This document shows, piece by piece, positions 1-9,449 of a DNA stretch of 64,000 nt. The stretch is taken from NCBI RefSeq assembly GCF_010093235.1, contig NZ_PDWP01000004.1, forward strand, positions 83,658 through 147,657, written 5' to 3'. The translations under genes and the position numbers were made by a program. This stretch comes from Pseudoxanthomonas suwonensis. Lineage in GTDB: Bacteria; Pseudomonadota; Gammaproteobacteria; Xanthomonadales; Xanthomonadaceae. How positions within the stretch are numbered: the first letter of the stretch is position 1; the number at the start of each line of letters is the position of its first letter. The notes beneath the pieces were generated by a model that searched no databases, was not told the origin of the DNA, and worked only from the letters and a program-made list of their open reading frames with translations.

Positions 1-630
1 ACCGGCTGGGAAACCCTGTTCGACCGCCTGCGCGTGCACGACCCTGTGCCCGGTTCGGCCCATGCCCTGCTGGTGATCGGCGGCGCCGGCGGCGTCGGGT
101 CGATCACCATACAGCTGGCGCGCGCGCTCACCGGATTGACCGTGATCGCCACGGCCTCGCGCCCGGAAACCGTGGAATGGGTGAAGAAGATGGGCGCCCA
201 CCACGTCATCGACCACCGCCAGCCGCTGGCGCCGCAGGTCGCGGCGCTGGGCCTGGGCGCGCCGGCCTTCGTGTTCTCGACCACCCACACCGACCGCTAC
301 CTGGCCGACATCGTGGACCTGATCGCACCGCAGGGCCGCATCGCGCTGATCGACGACCCGGCCTCGCTGGACATCCTGCCGCTCAAGCGCAAGAGCCTGT
401 CGATCCACTGGGAGCTGATGTTCACCCGCCCGCTGTTCGGCACGGCGGACCTGCAGCGCCAGCAGGAAATCCTGGGCGAGGTGGCACGCCTGGTGGACGC
501 GGGGAAGATCTCCACCACCCGCACCGGTTCGCTGGGCGCGATCAATGCCGCCAACCTGCGCCAGGCGCATGCCCTGCTGGAAAGCGGCAAGGCGATCGGC
601 AAGACCACCCTGGCCGGCTTCGAAGGCTGA
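1..630 (+). CDS. Zinc-type alcohol dehydrogenase-like (quinone oxidoreductase family) protein, 3' part
   Basis: This is the C-terminal 209 residues of a medium-chain dehydrogenase/reductase; the reading frame is open from the first base of the window, so the 5' part lies outside. The visible part holds the Rossmann nucleotide-binding domain, with a glycine-rich GGAGGVGS motif after a hydrophobic strand, followed by the typical segment MGAHHVIDH. The ending (SGKAIGKTTLAGF) matches the class often named zinc-binding alcohol dehydrogenase family protein, which probably reduces quinones or enones with NADPH. The zinc-site half, if present, cannot be judged here. A true substrate cannot be assigned. 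The next gene, bioD, is convergent, so this gene ends its own transcription unit. Confidence 0.85.
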   Translation, partial: TGWETLFDRLRVHDPVPGSAHALLVIGGAGGVGSITIQLARALTGLTVIATASRPETVEWVKKMGAHHVIDHRQPLAPQVAALGLGAPAFVFSTTHTDRYLADIVDLIAPQGRIALIDDPASLDILPLKRKSLSIHWELMFTRPLFGTADLQRQQEILGEVARLVDAGKISTTRTGSLGAINAANLRQAHALLESGKAIGKTTLAGFEG

Positions 631-670
631 GCCGGGACCGCGGCTGGGGCGCGCCCGCCCGGGGCGCGCC

Positions 671-1354
671 TCAGCCGGCCAGCGACAGGTTCGACGCCAG
701 CCGCGCCGGATCCGGCGCCGGGCAGTACGGCAGCCGGCCCAGGCAGGGCGCGTCCAGGCGCGCCGAAAGCAGTGCGAGGTTCTCCTCGCGGCAGGCCATG
801 TGCGGATCGACCTCGCTGGCGATCCAGCCGGCCAGCCGGAACCCGTCGGCGGCGATCGCGCGCGCGGTCAGGCGGGCATGGTTGAGGCAGCCCAGGCGCA
901 TGCCGACCACCAGCACCACCGGCGCCTCCAGCGCGCGCACCAGGTCGGCCTGGTCGATATCACCGGCCAGCGGCGCGGCCCAGCCGCCCACGCCCTCGAC
1001 GACGACGACGTCCGCCTGCGCGCGCAGGCGGCCGAAGGCTTCCAGCAACGGCGGCAGCGTGATCCCGACACCGGCGGCGCGCGCGGCCAGTTCCGGCGCC
1101 AGCGGCTCCGGCAGCGCACAGGGATTGAGGTCGGCATAGGCCGGTCGCGGATCGCTGGCCGCCTGCAGCGCCAGCGCATCCTCGTTGCGCCACGCCCCTT
1201 CGATGCGCTCGCAACCGCTGGCCACCGGCTTCATGCCGACCGCGCGCCGGCCCGCGTTGCGCAGCGCATGCAGCAGGGCACAGCTGGCGAGGGTCTTGCC
1301 GGCGCCGGTATCGGTGCCGGTGACGTAGAGGCGGTCGACGCTGCCCAGGTCCAT
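671..1354 (-). CDS. bioD: Dethiobiotin synthase BioD
   Basis: BioD makes dethiobiotin from 7,8-diaminopelargonic acid, CO2 and ATP, the next-to-last step of biotin synthesis, in the cytosol. The 227-residue product carries the P-loop GTDTGAGKT at residues 13-21, the Lys/Ser region VGMKPVASG, and the acidic-glycine segment VVVEGVGGWAAPLAGD that closes the active site. Length fits the family (about 220-230). The start is set at the ATG just before the P-loop strand; an upstream extension to 1543 lacks family resemblance and would run antisense into msrC. No other biotin genes are visible, so bioD is detached from a bio operon here. It is divergent from msrC with about 105 bp between. Confidence 0.93.
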   Translation of the reverse strand: MDLGSVDRLYVTGTDTGAGKTLASCALLHALRNAGRRAVGMKPVASGCERIEGAWRNEDALALQAASDPRPAYADLNPCALPEPLAPELAARAAGVGITLPPLLEAFGRLRAQADVVVVEGVGGWAAPLAGDIDQADLVRALEAPVVLVVGMRLGCLNHARLTARAIAADGFRLAGWIASEVDPHMACREENLALLSARLDAPCLGRLPYCPAPDPARLASNLSLAG

Positions 1355-1447
1355 CTCCAACTCCAGTCGGCCGCCGGATGCGGCCGGCGGATCATACGCG
1401 CCACGCAGCATCCCGCGACCCGTGCGATGTCCGGCCGGCGCTGCAGG

Positions 1448-1453
1448 TAACAT
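1448..1453 (+). promoter_or_regulatory. Possible -10 element of msrC (leaderless-like)
   Basis: TAACAT lies only six bases upstream of the msrC ATG, with no convincing Shine-Dalgarno sequence between. If it is the -10 box, transcription would begin at or near the A of the start codon and the mRNA would be leaderless. No good -35 is seen at the expected spacing, so this is tentative. Confidence 0.3.
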
Positions 1454-1459
1454 GCGCGC

Positions 1460-1945
1460 ATGTCCTTCACCACCATCCCGCTTACCGGCAGCAAGCCGGA
1501 ACAGTACGACCAGCTCCTGTCGCAGGTGCGCGGCCTGCTGCATGGCGAACGCGACCGCATCGCCAATGCCGCCAACCTGTCGTCACTGGTCTACCACGCC
1601 CTGCCCGCGCTCAACTGGGTCGGCTTCTACTTCCACGACGGCGAGGAACTTGTCGTGGGTCCGTTCCAGGGCCTGCCGGCCTGCGTGCGCATCCCCCTGG
1701 ACAAGGGCGTGTGCGGCGCGGCGGCGAGCACCCGCCAGACCCAGCGCGTGGCCGACGTGCATGCCTTCCCGGGCCATATCGCCTGCGACTCGGCCTCGCG
1801 TTCGGAGCTGGTCGTGCCGCTGGTCGATGGCGACTCCCTGATCGGCGTGTTCGACCTGGACAGCCCGGAGCCCGACCGCTTCGACGCGGACGACCAGGCC
1901 GGCCTGGAAGCCATCGCCGCCGCCTTCGTGCAGTCGCTGCGCTGA
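1460..1945 (+). CDS. msrC: Free methionine-(R)-sulfoxide reductase (GAF domain)
   Basis: A single GAF-domain protein of 161 residues that reduces free L-methionine-(R)-sulfoxide, using thioredoxin as reductant, in the cytosol. The diagnostic block GPFQGLPACVRIPLDKGVCG is followed by FPGHIACDSASRSELVVP. Its three cysteines sit at 75, 85 and 109; the spacing of 10 and 24 equals that of the catalytic cysteines of the E. coli enzyme (84, 94, 118). The length is that of the family. It is divergent from bioD and is followed by a cobalamin riboswitch and btuB, with no sign of an operon. The start is close behind a possible -10 box. Confidence 0.93.
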   Translation: MSFTTIPLTGSKPEQYDQLLSQVRGLLHGERDRIANAANLSSLVYHALPALNWVGFYFHDGEELVVGPFQGLPACVRIPLDKGVCGAAASTRQTQRVADVHAFPGHIACDSASRSELVVPLVDGDSLIGVFDLDSPEPDRFDADDQAGLEAIAAAFVQSLR

Positions 1946-2027
1946 TCGCGGCACCCGAGGGCATGGCCGCCACGGCCTGCCCTCCGTCCCGCTCCTTTGC
2001 CCGCCCTGCCTCTTCGGCATAGACTGC

Positions 2028-2262
2028 GCGCACTTTCGGGTGACCGCGGCATGGGCCGCGGTTGAAACGGGAAGCCGGTGAGTCCGGCGCGGCCCCAGGC
2101 CACGCGGATAGTCCGGCGCTGCCCCCGCAACGGTAAGCAGGACAAGTCCGGGCACACCGCCACTGTGCGAATCGCATGGGAAGGCGCCCGGATGGAGCAG
2201 GCCACGCGCCTGTTCGCCCGCGAGCCCGGAGACCGGCCCGGAAGACGACTGGTTGCGATGCG
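2028..2262 (+). promoter_or_regulatory. Cobalamin (AdoCbl) riboswitch upstream of btuB
   Basis: The 435 bp between msrC and btuB hold the conserved cobalamin-riboswitch core in order: GAAACGGGAAGCCGGTG near 2064, GCTGCCCCCGCAACGGTAA near 2119, and the B12 box AGCCCGGAGACCGGCC at 2223-2238. A small hairpin (CGATGC/GCATCG, 2256-2272) follows and may belong to the expression platform. Binding of B12 would be expected to lower btuB expression. Boundaries are approximate, and whether control is transcriptional or translational cannot be told by eye. Confidence 0.93.
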
Positions 2263-2380
2263 GTGGGCATCGTGGGCGGCAGATGCGTGTCGTCCGCACG
2301 CGCCTGGCGTTTGCATCCCCTCCTGCCTTGCAGCCCCTACCGCCATGTCGCGCGGGCGTGCGCGACCCCAGGAGAGATGC

Positions 2381-4243
2381 ATGAAGCCGTCCCCGTTCCG
2401 TCCGCTTTGCCTTGCCATGGCCGCTGCCCTGGCGCCTGCCAGCGCCTTCGCGCTGGAGGCGGCCACCGACCTCGACCAGGTCGTGGTCACCGCTACCCGT
2501 ACCGTCCAGTCCGTGCACGAGAGCCTGGTGCCGGTGCAGGTGATCGACCGCGCCGCCATCGAGCGCAGCCAGGCCGGCTCGCTGCAGGATCTGCTGCGCG
2601 GCCGCGCCGGCATCAACCTGTCCAACCAGGGCGGTCACGGCAAGGTCAGCGCACTGATGCTGCGCGGCACCGAGTCCGACCACGTGCTGATGCTGGTCGA
2701 CGGCATGCGCATCGGTGCGGCCAGCAACGGCATGCCCGCGCTGCAGGACATCCCCCTGGACCAGGTCGAGCGGATCGAGATCGTGCGCGGGCCGCGCTCC
2801 AGCCTGTACGGCTCGGAGGCGATCGGCGGCGTGATCCAGGTGTTCACCCGCGCCGCCGGCGATGGCCTGCGCCAGGACCTGCGCATCGGCGTGGGCAGCC
2901 ATGGACTGCGCGAGGCCAATGCCGGCCTGTCGTACCGCGGCCAGGGTGGCTGGGTCGCGGCCCGCGCCGGCCACCGCGAGGAAGAGGGCTTCAACGCCTG
3001 CCGCGGCACCGCCGCGGGCTGGGGCGCCGGCTGCTACGTGGACGAGCCGGATCGGGACGGCCACCGCAACACCTCGCTCAACCTGCGCGGCGGAATGAAG
3101 CTGGGCGAGGACGTGGAAGTGCAGGCGCACCTGCTCGACTCCGCCAGCCGCAACGAGTACGACGGCAGCGTGTTCGGCGGCAACGAAGCCGACAACCTGC
3201 AGCAGGTGGTCGGCGGCCGCCTCGACTGGCGCATCGCCGAGCGTGTCTCCCTGCAGGCCCAGCTCGGCCGTACCCGCGACGACGCCCACGGCTACCACCG
3301 CGACGGCGCCTCGCGCACCCTGGTCAACGTGTTCCGCACCCGCCGCGACCTGGCCTCGCTGCAGCTGGATGCGGGTTTCGGCGCCGACCAGCTGCTCAGC
3401 GCCGGCCTGGACTGGCAGGACGACCATGTCGCCAGCGCCAACGGTTTCGACCGCGACCGCCGCGACAACCTCGGCGCCTTCGTCGAGTACCAGGGCCGCT
3501 TCGGCGCGCACTCGCTGCAGGCCAGCGTGCGCAACGACGACAACGCCCAGTTCGGCGACCACGCCACCGGCAGCCTCGGCTACGGCTTCGACCTGGACGG
3601 GACCTGGCGCCTGGCCGCCAGCGCCGGAACCGGCTTCAAGGCGCCGACCTTCAACGACCTGTACTACCCCGGCTTCAGCAATCCGCTGCTGGAACCGGAG
3701 GAGTCGCGCAGCGTGAACCTTGGCGTGCACGGCCAGGGCGAAGGCTGGAGCCTGGGCGTGGACGTGTTCCAGACCCGGATCGACGAACTGATCGGCTATG
3801 ACACCGGCTTCAACCTGGTGAACATCGACCGCGCCCGCATCCGCGGCGCCGAGCTGACCGCGGCCACCGCGCTGGCCGGCTTCGACCTGGCGCTGGAACT
3901 GAGCTGGCTGGATCCGCGCAACGACAGCGACGGCCTCAACGACGGCAACTGGCTGCCGCGGCGCGCGCGCCGCACCGGCCGCATCGACGTGGACCGCCGC
4001 TTCGGCGTGTTCAATGCAGGCCTGAGCGTCACCGGCGCCAGCAACCGCTACGACGATGTCGCCAACACCACCCGCCTGGGCGGCTACGGACTGGTCGACC
4101 TGCGCCTGGAGTGGACCCTGTCGCCGGCGTGGACCCTGCAGGCCAAGGCGAACAACGTGTTCGACCGCAGCTACGAAACCGCGGCCTGGTACAACCAGCC
4201 CGGGCGCGAGTACGCCCTGGCTCTGCAGTACCGCACGCCGTGA
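2381..4243 (+). CDS. btuB: TonB-dependent vitamin B12 receptor BtuB
   Basis: Outer-membrane beta-barrel receptor that imports cobalamin using energy from TonB-ExbBD. The 620-residue product starts at an ATG five bases after GGAGAG and has a signal peptide (about residues 1-24, cleavage after ASAFA). A TonB-box-like DQVVVTATR lies at 32-40, followed by the plug domain with IEIVRGPRSSLYGSEAIGG and then barrel strands. The length matches BtuB (about 600-620). The cobalamin riboswitch in its leader strongly supports B12 as the substrate. The C-terminus ends in QYRTP rather than the usual terminal aromatic residue. A hairpin separates it from the convergent DUF885 gene. Confidence 0.93.
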   Translation: MKPSPFRPLCLAMAAALAPASAFALEAATDLDQVVVTATRTVQSVHESLVPVQVIDRAAIERSQAGSLQDLLRGRAGINLSNQGGHGKVSALMLRGTESDHVLMLVDGMRIGAASNGMPALQDIPLDQVERIEIVRGPRSSLYGSEAIGGVIQVFTRAAGDGLRQDLRIGVGSHGLREANAGLSYRGQGGWVAARAGHREEEGFNACRGTAAGWGAGCYVDEPDRDGHRNTSLNLRGGMKLGEDVEVQAHLLDSASRNEYDGSVFGGNEADNLQQVVGGRLDWRIAERVSLQAQLGRTRDDAHGYHRDGASRTLVNVFRTRRDLASLQLDAGFGADQLLSAGLDWQDDHVASANGFDRDRRDNLGAFVEYQGRFGAHSLQASVRNDDNAQFGDHATGSLGYGFDLDGTWRLAASAGTGFKAPTFNDLYYPGFSNPLLEPEESRSVNLGVHGQGEGWSLGVDVFQTRIDELIGYDTGFNLVNIDRARIRGAELTAATALAGFDLALELSWLDPRNDSDGLNDGNWLPRRARRTGRIDVDRRFGVFNAGLSVTGASNRYDDVANTTRLGGYGLVDLRLEWTLSPAWTLQAKANNVFDRSYETAAWYNQPGREYALALQYRTP

Positions 4244-4252
4244 GCGGTCAGA

Positions 4253-4277
4253 GGCAGGCGCCGCCCTGGCGCCTGCC
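4253..4277. terminator. Hairpin between convergent btuB and DUF885 gene
   Basis: A perfect 10-bp stem (GGCAGGCGCC / GGCGCCTGCC) with a 5-base loop lies between the two convergent stop codons. There is no clear T-run on either side, so it may be a bidirectional hairpin that slows polymerase or protects 3' ends rather than a classical intrinsic terminator. Confidence 0.45.
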
Positions 4278-4294
4278 GCGGGGTGGCGCCGGCC

Positions 4295-6085
4295 TCAGCC
4301 CTGCGCCGCGCCCGGTTCCGGCTTCGCCTTCTCCGCGGCGATGGACGCCCGCACCTCGCGCTGCAGGGTCGACAGCGGCACCGCGCCCAGGCCCAGCACC
4401 ATGTCGTGGAAGGCCTTCTGGTCGAAACGCGGGCCCAGTTCCTCCTCCGCTTCGCGACGCAGGTCCAGCAGGGTGCGGTAGCCGATGTAATAGGAAAGCG
4501 CCTGTCCCGGCCAGGAGATGTAGCGGTCGACCTCGTTGACCACGTCGATCTGCGCCAGCGCGGTGTGGCTGGCGAGGTAGTCGATCGCCTGTTGCCGGCT
4601 CCAGCCGTACTCGTGCAGGCCGGTGTCGATCACCAGGCGCGCGGCGCGCCACATCTCGAAGGTCAGGCGGCCGAACTCCTCGTACGGGGTCTCGTAGATC
4701 CCCATCCGGGTACCGAGCCATTCGGTGTACAGGCCCCAGCCCTCGCCGTAGCCGGAGAAGTAGACCTGCTGGCGGAACTCGGGCCGCTCCGGCGCCTCCA
4801 GCGCCAGCGCGGCCTGCAGGCTGTGCCCGGGCGCGCACTCGTGCAGCACCAGCGCCGGCAGGTTGTACAGCGGCCGCGAAGGCAGGTCGTAGGTGTTGAA
4901 CAGGCACGACTCCAGGCCGCCACGGCCGGAGGTGTAGTTGGGCGCGATGTCGTCCGGCACCGGGCGGATGGTGAAGCGGTAGCGCGGCAGCGTGCCGATC
5001 ACGTGGTTGAGCTCGCCGTCGATGCGCTTGGCGTGGTACGAGGCGGCCGCCAGCAGCTCGCGCGGGGTCTTCGCATAGAACCGCTGATCAGTGCGCAGGA
5101 ACTGCAGGAATTCCTCGAAGCTGCCCTCGAACCCGACGCGTGCCATCACATCGCGCATTTCCGCCGAGATCCGCTCCACCTCGGCCAGGCCCAACTGGTG
5201 GATCTGCGCCGGAGTCATGTCCAGGGTGACGTACTCGCGGATCTGGCTGCGGTAGAACTCCGCCCCGCCCGGCAGGTCGCGCGCCGACACGGTGGTGCGG
5301 GTGCGCGGCAGGTATCGGTTGCGGTAGTAGTCCAGCAGCTCGCGGTAGGCCGGGACCACGTGCTGGAGCACCGCGGCGCGGCCCTCCTCACGCAGCGCCT
5401 TGCGCACGTCCCCCGGGATCGAGGCCGGGATGGCGTCGAACACGTCCAGCGCGGGATTGCCGGCACCGGTCCGGGTGTACGGCTCGATGGTGCGGTCGCG
5501 GCCGTCCAGGGAGGCCCGCGGCACGCTCCAGCCGCGCGCCAGGCCGGCCTCCATGTTGGCGCGCTGGTCGGCGAAATACCGTGGCACGTCGCGCAGGCGC
5601 GCGATGAAGCGGCGCCACTCCGCCTCCGTGCGGTACGGCGCCCACGGCACCACCTCGGCCCAGAAGAAGCTGTCGCTGTTGAAAGGCGCTTCCCAGGTGC
5701 GCCAGCGGGCATTGTTGCGATCCGTCTCGACCATCGCCCGGAACACCTCGGCATTGATCCGCTCCTCGCCCGGCAGCTGCTCCAGCGCAATGCGGTCGAG
5801 GTCGCGCAGCACCTGGTCCCAGTAGGCGGCACGCCGCTCCCAGTCCGCCGGCTTCACCGCGGGCATGCGCGTGCCTGGCTGCCAGCGGCCATCGATGTAT
5901 TCGTGGCCGTATTCGCGCTGGCGCCATTCCCATTCGGCCGTGTACAGCGCGCGCAGGGCCTGCGCGGGGGTGCCGGCCTGGGCGACCTGGCGGCTGCCGG
6001 CTGCAGCCGGCATGGCGGCCGCGGCAAGCCCGGGAGACAGCAGCATGGACAGGACGAGGACCGAGGCACGGGACGGATGGGACAT
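4295..6085 (-). CDS. DUF885 family exported putative metallo-carboxypeptidase
   Basis: A 596-residue exported protein of the DUF885 family, whose members are thought to be zinc peptidases although few are characterised. A signal peptide is visible at the N-terminus (SVLVLSMLLSPGLAAAAM). The family motif VLHECAPGH (HExxPGH, matching the proposed metal site) is followed by SGYGEGWGLYTEWLG, another family hallmark. Beginning at the ATG at 6085 puts the signal peptide first; the open frame upstream is arginine-rich and does not look like protein. The gene is convergent with btuB and is followed upstream by dinB in the same direction with a gap of about 140 bp. The peptide substrate is unknown. 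Confidence 0.85.
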   Translation of the reverse strand: MSHPSRASVLVLSMLLSPGLAAAAMPAAAGSRQVAQAGTPAQALRALYTAEWEWRQREYGHEYIDGRWQPGTRMPAVKPADWERRAAYWDQVLRDLDRIALEQLPGEERINAEVFRAMVETDRNNARWRTWEAPFNSDSFFWAEVVPWAPYRTEAEWRRFIARLRDVPRYFADQRANMEAGLARGWSVPRASLDGRDRTIEPYTRTGAGNPALDVFDAIPASIPGDVRKALREEGRAAVLQHVVPAYRELLDYYRNRYLPRTRTTVSARDLPGGAEFYRSQIREYVTLDMTPAQIHQLGLAEVERISAEMRDVMARVGFEGSFEEFLQFLRTDQRFYAKTPRELLAAASYHAKRIDGELNHVIGTLPRYRFTIRPVPDDIAPNYTSGRGGLESCLFNTYDLPSRPLYNLPALVLHECAPGHSLQAALALEAPERPEFRQQVYFSGYGEGWGLYTEWLGTRMGIYETPYEEFGRLTFEMWRAARLVIDTGLHEYGWSRQQAIDYLASHTALAQIDVVNEVDRYISWPGQALSYYIGYRTLLDLRREAEEELGPRFDQKAFHDMVLGLGAVPLSTLQREVRASIAAEKAKPEPGAAQG

Positions 6086-6227
6086 GGACGCTCCGGATTG
6101 GCGGCTGGGCGGCGCCGCCGGCGTCCACGACCAATGTTCGCGGAGGCTACGGCAGCGCCGATCGCGCCGGCAGGCGCGGACAGCCGATGGTAGCCGGCGT
6201 CCCCGCCCGCGCCCCCTGCCAGAGGGG

Positions 6228-7346
6228 CTAGCGCGCCGTGGCTTCCGCGGGCGCGGCCAGGTCGTCGAACAGGTCGCCCTGTGGCGCGGCCTCGTCCGCA
6301 TCGCGGAAGCCGGACAGGCCCACGCCAACCAGGCGGTAGCGGGTATCGGCCGCCAGCGACACCCGCTCGCGCAGGGCGCAGGCCAGTTCCGCCAGCTCGG
6401 CCGCCGATGCTGGCGGCCGCTCCAGGGTCAGGCTCCGGGTCAGGATCCGGAACTGCGCGGTCTTGAGCTTGAGGACCACGGTATGGCCGGTGCGGCCGGC
6501 ACGGCGCGAGGCGTTCCAGGTCTTCTCCGCCAGCTGCCGGATCGCTGGCTCCAGCGCCTCCAGCGGCAGGTCCTCGGCGAAGGTGTCCTCGGAGGAGACC
6601 GAGCGCACCGGCTGGTCCGGCTCCACAGGGCGCTCATCGATGCCGCGCGCGCGCCGGTACAGGGCCGCGCCGAAGCTGCCGAAGCGCTGCTGCAGCTCCT
6701 CCAGCGGCCCTGCGCGCAGGTCGCCCACGGTGGCGATGCCCAGCTGCGCCAGTTTTCCTTGCATGACCTTGCCCACGCCGGGGATGCGCTCGACCGGCAG
6801 CGGGGTCAGGAACCGCTCCACGTGCTGCGGGCGGATCACGAACAGGCCGTCCGGCTTGTCCCAGTCCGAGGCGATCTTGGCCAGGAACTTGTTCGGTGCG
6901 ACGCCGGCCGAGGCGGTCAGCCCGGTCTCGGCACGGATCCTGGCGCGGATCGCCTCGGCCACCGCGGTGGCGCTGGGCAGGCCGGTCTTCGGCGACGTCA
7001 CGTCCAGGTACGCCTCGTCCAGCGACAGCGGCTCCACCAGGTCGGTGTGCTCGAGCATGATCTGCCGCACCTGGCGCGAAACGGCCTTGTAGCGGACGAA
7101 ATCCGGCGGCACGAACACCGCGTCCGGGCATAGCCGCTCGGCGCGCAGCGCCGGCATGGCCGAGCGCACCCCGAACTTGCGGGCCTCGTAGGAGGCGGCG
7201 CAGACCACCGAGCGCGCACCGCGCCAGGCCACGACCACCGGGCGCCCGCGCAGGGAAGGGTCGTCGCGCTGCTCCACCGACGCGTAGAACGCGTCCATGT
7301 CCACGTGGATGATCTTGCGCTGGGCTGGAACGGGCGGGGCCTGCAT
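6228..7346 (-). CDS. dinB: DNA polymerase IV (Y-family)
   Basis: Error-prone translesion polymerase that extends mismatched or damaged primer ends. The 372-residue protein shows the Y-family catalytic motifs: HVDMDAFYASVE at 14-25 (metal-binding Asp16) and SLDEAYLDVT near residue 110. It also has the KxxSDWDKPDG segment, the helix-hairpin-helix VERIPGVGKVM, and a little-finger domain. Near the C-terminus QGDLFDDL fits the QxxLF sliding-clamp-binding pattern. The start at 7346 gives a short N-terminal tail; the frame further upstream looks non-coding. No LexA box was recognised in the 187 bp shared with the divergent fabA. Confidence 0.94.
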   Translation of the reverse strand: MQAPPVPAQRKIIHVDMDAFYASVEQRDDPSLRGRPVVVAWRGARSVVCAASYEARKFGVRSAMPALRAERLCPDAVFVPPDFVRYKAVSRQVRQIMLEHTDLVEPLSLDEAYLDVTSPKTGLPSATAVAEAIRARIRAETGLTASAGVAPNKFLAKIASDWDKPDGLFVIRPQHVERFLTPLPVERIPGVGKVMQGKLAQLGIATVGDLRAGPLEELQQRFGSFGAALYRRARGIDERPVEPDQPVRSVSSEDTFAEDLPLEALEPAIRQLAEKTWNASRRAGRTGHTVVLKLKTAQFRILTRSLTLERPPASAAELAELACALRERVSLAADTRYRLVGVGLSGFRDADEAAPQGDLFDDLAAPAEATAR

Positions 7347-7533
7347 TGCCCCGTCATTGTGGACCGGTCCGGGGCACGGGGTGGGGCCGGGGCGCCTGCG
7401 ATGGCCCCGCCGGCTCATGGCCGGCCGCGGATCACCATGCTCGCGAGGGCCGTGCACCGGCCTTCACGGCTCAAACAATTGATTGAAACGCCAGCGTCGG
7501 GCACGCTTCAGTCCTTTCTCCACCGGATTCCGC

Positions 7534-8049
7534 ATGAACCGCGCTTCTTCGTTCACCCGTGAGCAGCTGGAGGCCAGCGGCCGCGGTGAACTGTTCGCCA
7601 CCGGCGACGCCCGCCTGCCTGCCGACCCGATGCTGATGTTCGACCGCATCGTCGAGATCAACGACGACGGCGGCAAGTACGGCAAGGGCTTCATCCGCGC
7701 CGAGCTCGACATCCGCCCGGACCTGTGGTTCTTCCAGTGCCACTTCATCGGCGATCCGGTGATGCCCGGCTGCCTGGGCCTGGACGCCATGTGGCAGCTG
7801 GTCGGCTTCTTCCTGACCTGGCTGGGCGCCCCCGGCCGCGGCCGCGCCCTGGGCTGCGGCGAGGTGAAGTTCTTCGGCCAGGTGCTTCCCACCGCCAGGC
7901 TGGTCACCTACGAGATCGACATCAGCCGCGTGATCAACCGCAAGCTGGTGATGGCCCAGGCCGACGCGCGCATGCTGGTCGACGGCCGCGAGATCTACAC
8001 CGCCAGGGACCTGCGCGTGGGCCTGTTCACCTCGACGGAGGATTTCTGA
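7534..8049 (+). CDS. fabA: 3-hydroxydecanoyl-ACP dehydratase/isomerase FabA
   Basis: FabA dehydrates 3-hydroxydecanoyl-ACP and isomerises trans-2- to cis-3-decenoyl-ACP, the branch point to unsaturated fatty acids. The 171-residue product aligns by eye with E. coli FabA: the active-site His70 in [15 protein letters not shown] and Asp84 in LGLDAMW are at the same positions. The start at 7534 is chosen because it gives exactly this numbering. fabB follows after two bases, forming the usual fabAB operon. The upstream region shared with dinB has an AT-richer stretch around CAATTGATTGAAA that may hold the promoter or a regulator site, not identified. Confidence 0.97.
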   Translation: MNRASSFTREQLEASGRGELFATGDARLPADPMLMFDRIVEINDDGGKYGKGFIRAELDIRPDLWFFQCHFIGDPVMPGCLGLDAMWQLVGFFLTWLGAPGRGRALGCGEVKFFGQVLPTARLVTYEIDISRVINRKLVMAQADARMLVDGREIYTARDLRVGLFTSTEDF

Positions 8050-8051
8050 TC

Positions 8052-9263
8052 ATGCGTCGCGTCGCCATTACCGGCATGGGCATCGCCTCCTGCCTGGGCA
8101 ACGACCTGGACCCCGTCTCGGCCGCGCTGCGCGAGGGACGCGCCGGCATCCGCCACCTGCCCGATGCCGCCGAGCACGGCCTGCGCAGCCAGGTCGGCGG
8201 TGCGGTGGACCTGGACCTGGACGCGGGGATCGACCGCAAGCTCAAGCGCTTCATGAGCGACGCGGCGGCCTACAGCTACGTGTCCATGCGCGACGCCATC
8301 GCCGATGCCGGCCTGGATGAGGACCTGGTAAGCCATCCGCGCACTGGCCTGGTCGCCGGCTCCGGCGGCGGTTCCAGCCGCTGGCAGGTGGAGACCGCCG
8401 ACCTCCTGCGCGAGAAGGGCGTGCGCAAGGTCGGCCCGTACATGGTCCCGCGCACGATGTGCTCGACCGTGTCGGCCAACCTGGCCACCGCGCTCAAGAT
8501 CAAGGGCGTCAGCTATTCCATCAGCGCCGCCTGCGCGACCTCGGCGCACTGCATCGGCGCGGCCGCGGACCTGATCCGCCACGGCGCGCAGGACGTGGTG
8601 TTCGCCGGCGGCGGCGAGGACCTGGACTGGACCATGAGCGTGATGTTCGACGCCATGGGCGCACTGTCGTCCTCGTACAACGACACCCCGGAGAAGGCCT
8701 CGCGTCCGTACGACGCCGGCCGCGATGGTTTCGTCATCGCCGGTGGCGGCGGCATGCTGGTGCTGGAGGACTGGGACCACGCGGTGGCCCGCGGCGCGCG
8801 CATCCACGCGGAGCTGGTCGGCTACGGCGTGACCTCCGACGGCGCCGACATGGTGGCCCCGTCCGGCGAGGGCGCGGTGCGCTGCATGCACATGGCGATG
8901 GAGAACCTGGGCGGCCGCAAGGTCGACTACCTCAACACCCACGGCACCTCGACCCCGCTGGGTGACATCGTGGAGCTCAACGCGGTGCGCGAGGTGTTCG
9001 GCGACGACATGCCGCCAATCTCCTCGACCAAGGCGCTCTCCGGCCATTCGCTCGGCGCGGCCAGCGTGCACGAGGCGATCTACAGCCTGCTGATGATGCG
9101 CGACGGCTTCATCGCCGGCTCGGCCAACATCGAGACCCTGGACCCGAAGGCCGAAGGCTTCCCGATCGCGCGCGAGAGCCGCGATGCGCAGCTGGACGTG
9201 GTGATGTCCAACAGCTTCGGCTTCGGCGGCACCAACGCGACCCTGGTGTTCGCGCGGGCCTGA
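8052..9263 (+). CDS. fabB: 3-oxoacyl-ACP synthase I FabB
   Basis: Condensing enzyme that elongates cis-3-decenoyl-ACP and other acyl-ACPs; with FabA it makes unsaturated fatty acids. The 403-residue protein has the Cys-His-His triad: Cys161 in [10 protein letters not shown], His297 in [11 protein letters not shown] and His332 in SGHSLGAAS. These lie within two residues of the E. coli positions. The start codon is two bases after the fabA stop, and GGAGG inside the fabA tail serves as ribosome-binding site, so the pair is co-translated. A strong intrinsic terminator follows. Confidence 0.97.
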   Translation: MRRVAITGMGIASCLGNDLDPVSAALREGRAGIRHLPDAAEHGLRSQVGGAVDLDLDAGIDRKLKRFMSDAAAYSYVSMRDAIADAGLDEDLVSHPRTGLVAGSGGGSSRWQVETADLLREKGVRKVGPYMVPRTMCSTVSANLATALKIKGVSYSISAACATSAHCIGAAADLIRHGAQDVVFAGGGEDLDWTMSVMFDAMGALSSSYNDTPEKASRPYDAGRDGFVIAGGGGMLVLEDWDHAVARGARIHAELVGYGVTSDGADMVAPSGEGAVRCMHMAMENLGGRKVDYLNTHGTSTPLGDIVELNAVREVFGDDMPPISSTKALSGHSLGAASVHEAIYSLLMMRDGFIAGSANIETLDPKAEGFPIARESRDAQLDVVMSNSFGFGGTNATLVFARA

Positions 9264-9285
9264 GCGCCACGACGGCAGGACACGG

Positions 9286-9315
9286 AAAAGCCCGGCGAAA
9301 GCCGGGCTTTTTCTT
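9286..9315 (+). terminator. Intrinsic terminator after fabAB
   Basis: AGCCCGGC and GCCGGGCT pair around a GAAA tetraloop and are followed by TTTTCTTT. This is a textbook rho-independent terminator 25 bases after the fabB stop. Confidence 0.93.
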
Positions 9316-9449
9316 TCCCGGAGGAACCTGCTGCCCCGTCACCGTCGGGCTGGCACGGCACGGTGATGCCCGTGGATGTGACGACGTGCGCTGATGCGGA
9401 CAAGGCAACTGACGCAGTATCGGGACTCGTCTTTTCCGGGAGCCGTCCC

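Noticed and set aside
1583..3730. Open frame of 715 codons opposite msrC and btuB
   Set aside because: Spans a riboswitch and two real genes on the other strand; composition is antisense-like.
7347..7533. LexA box for dinB or a FabR/FadR-type operator for fabA
   Set aside because: No CTGT-N8-ACAG match and no recognised fatty-acid regulator palindrome; only an unexplained AT-richer stretch.
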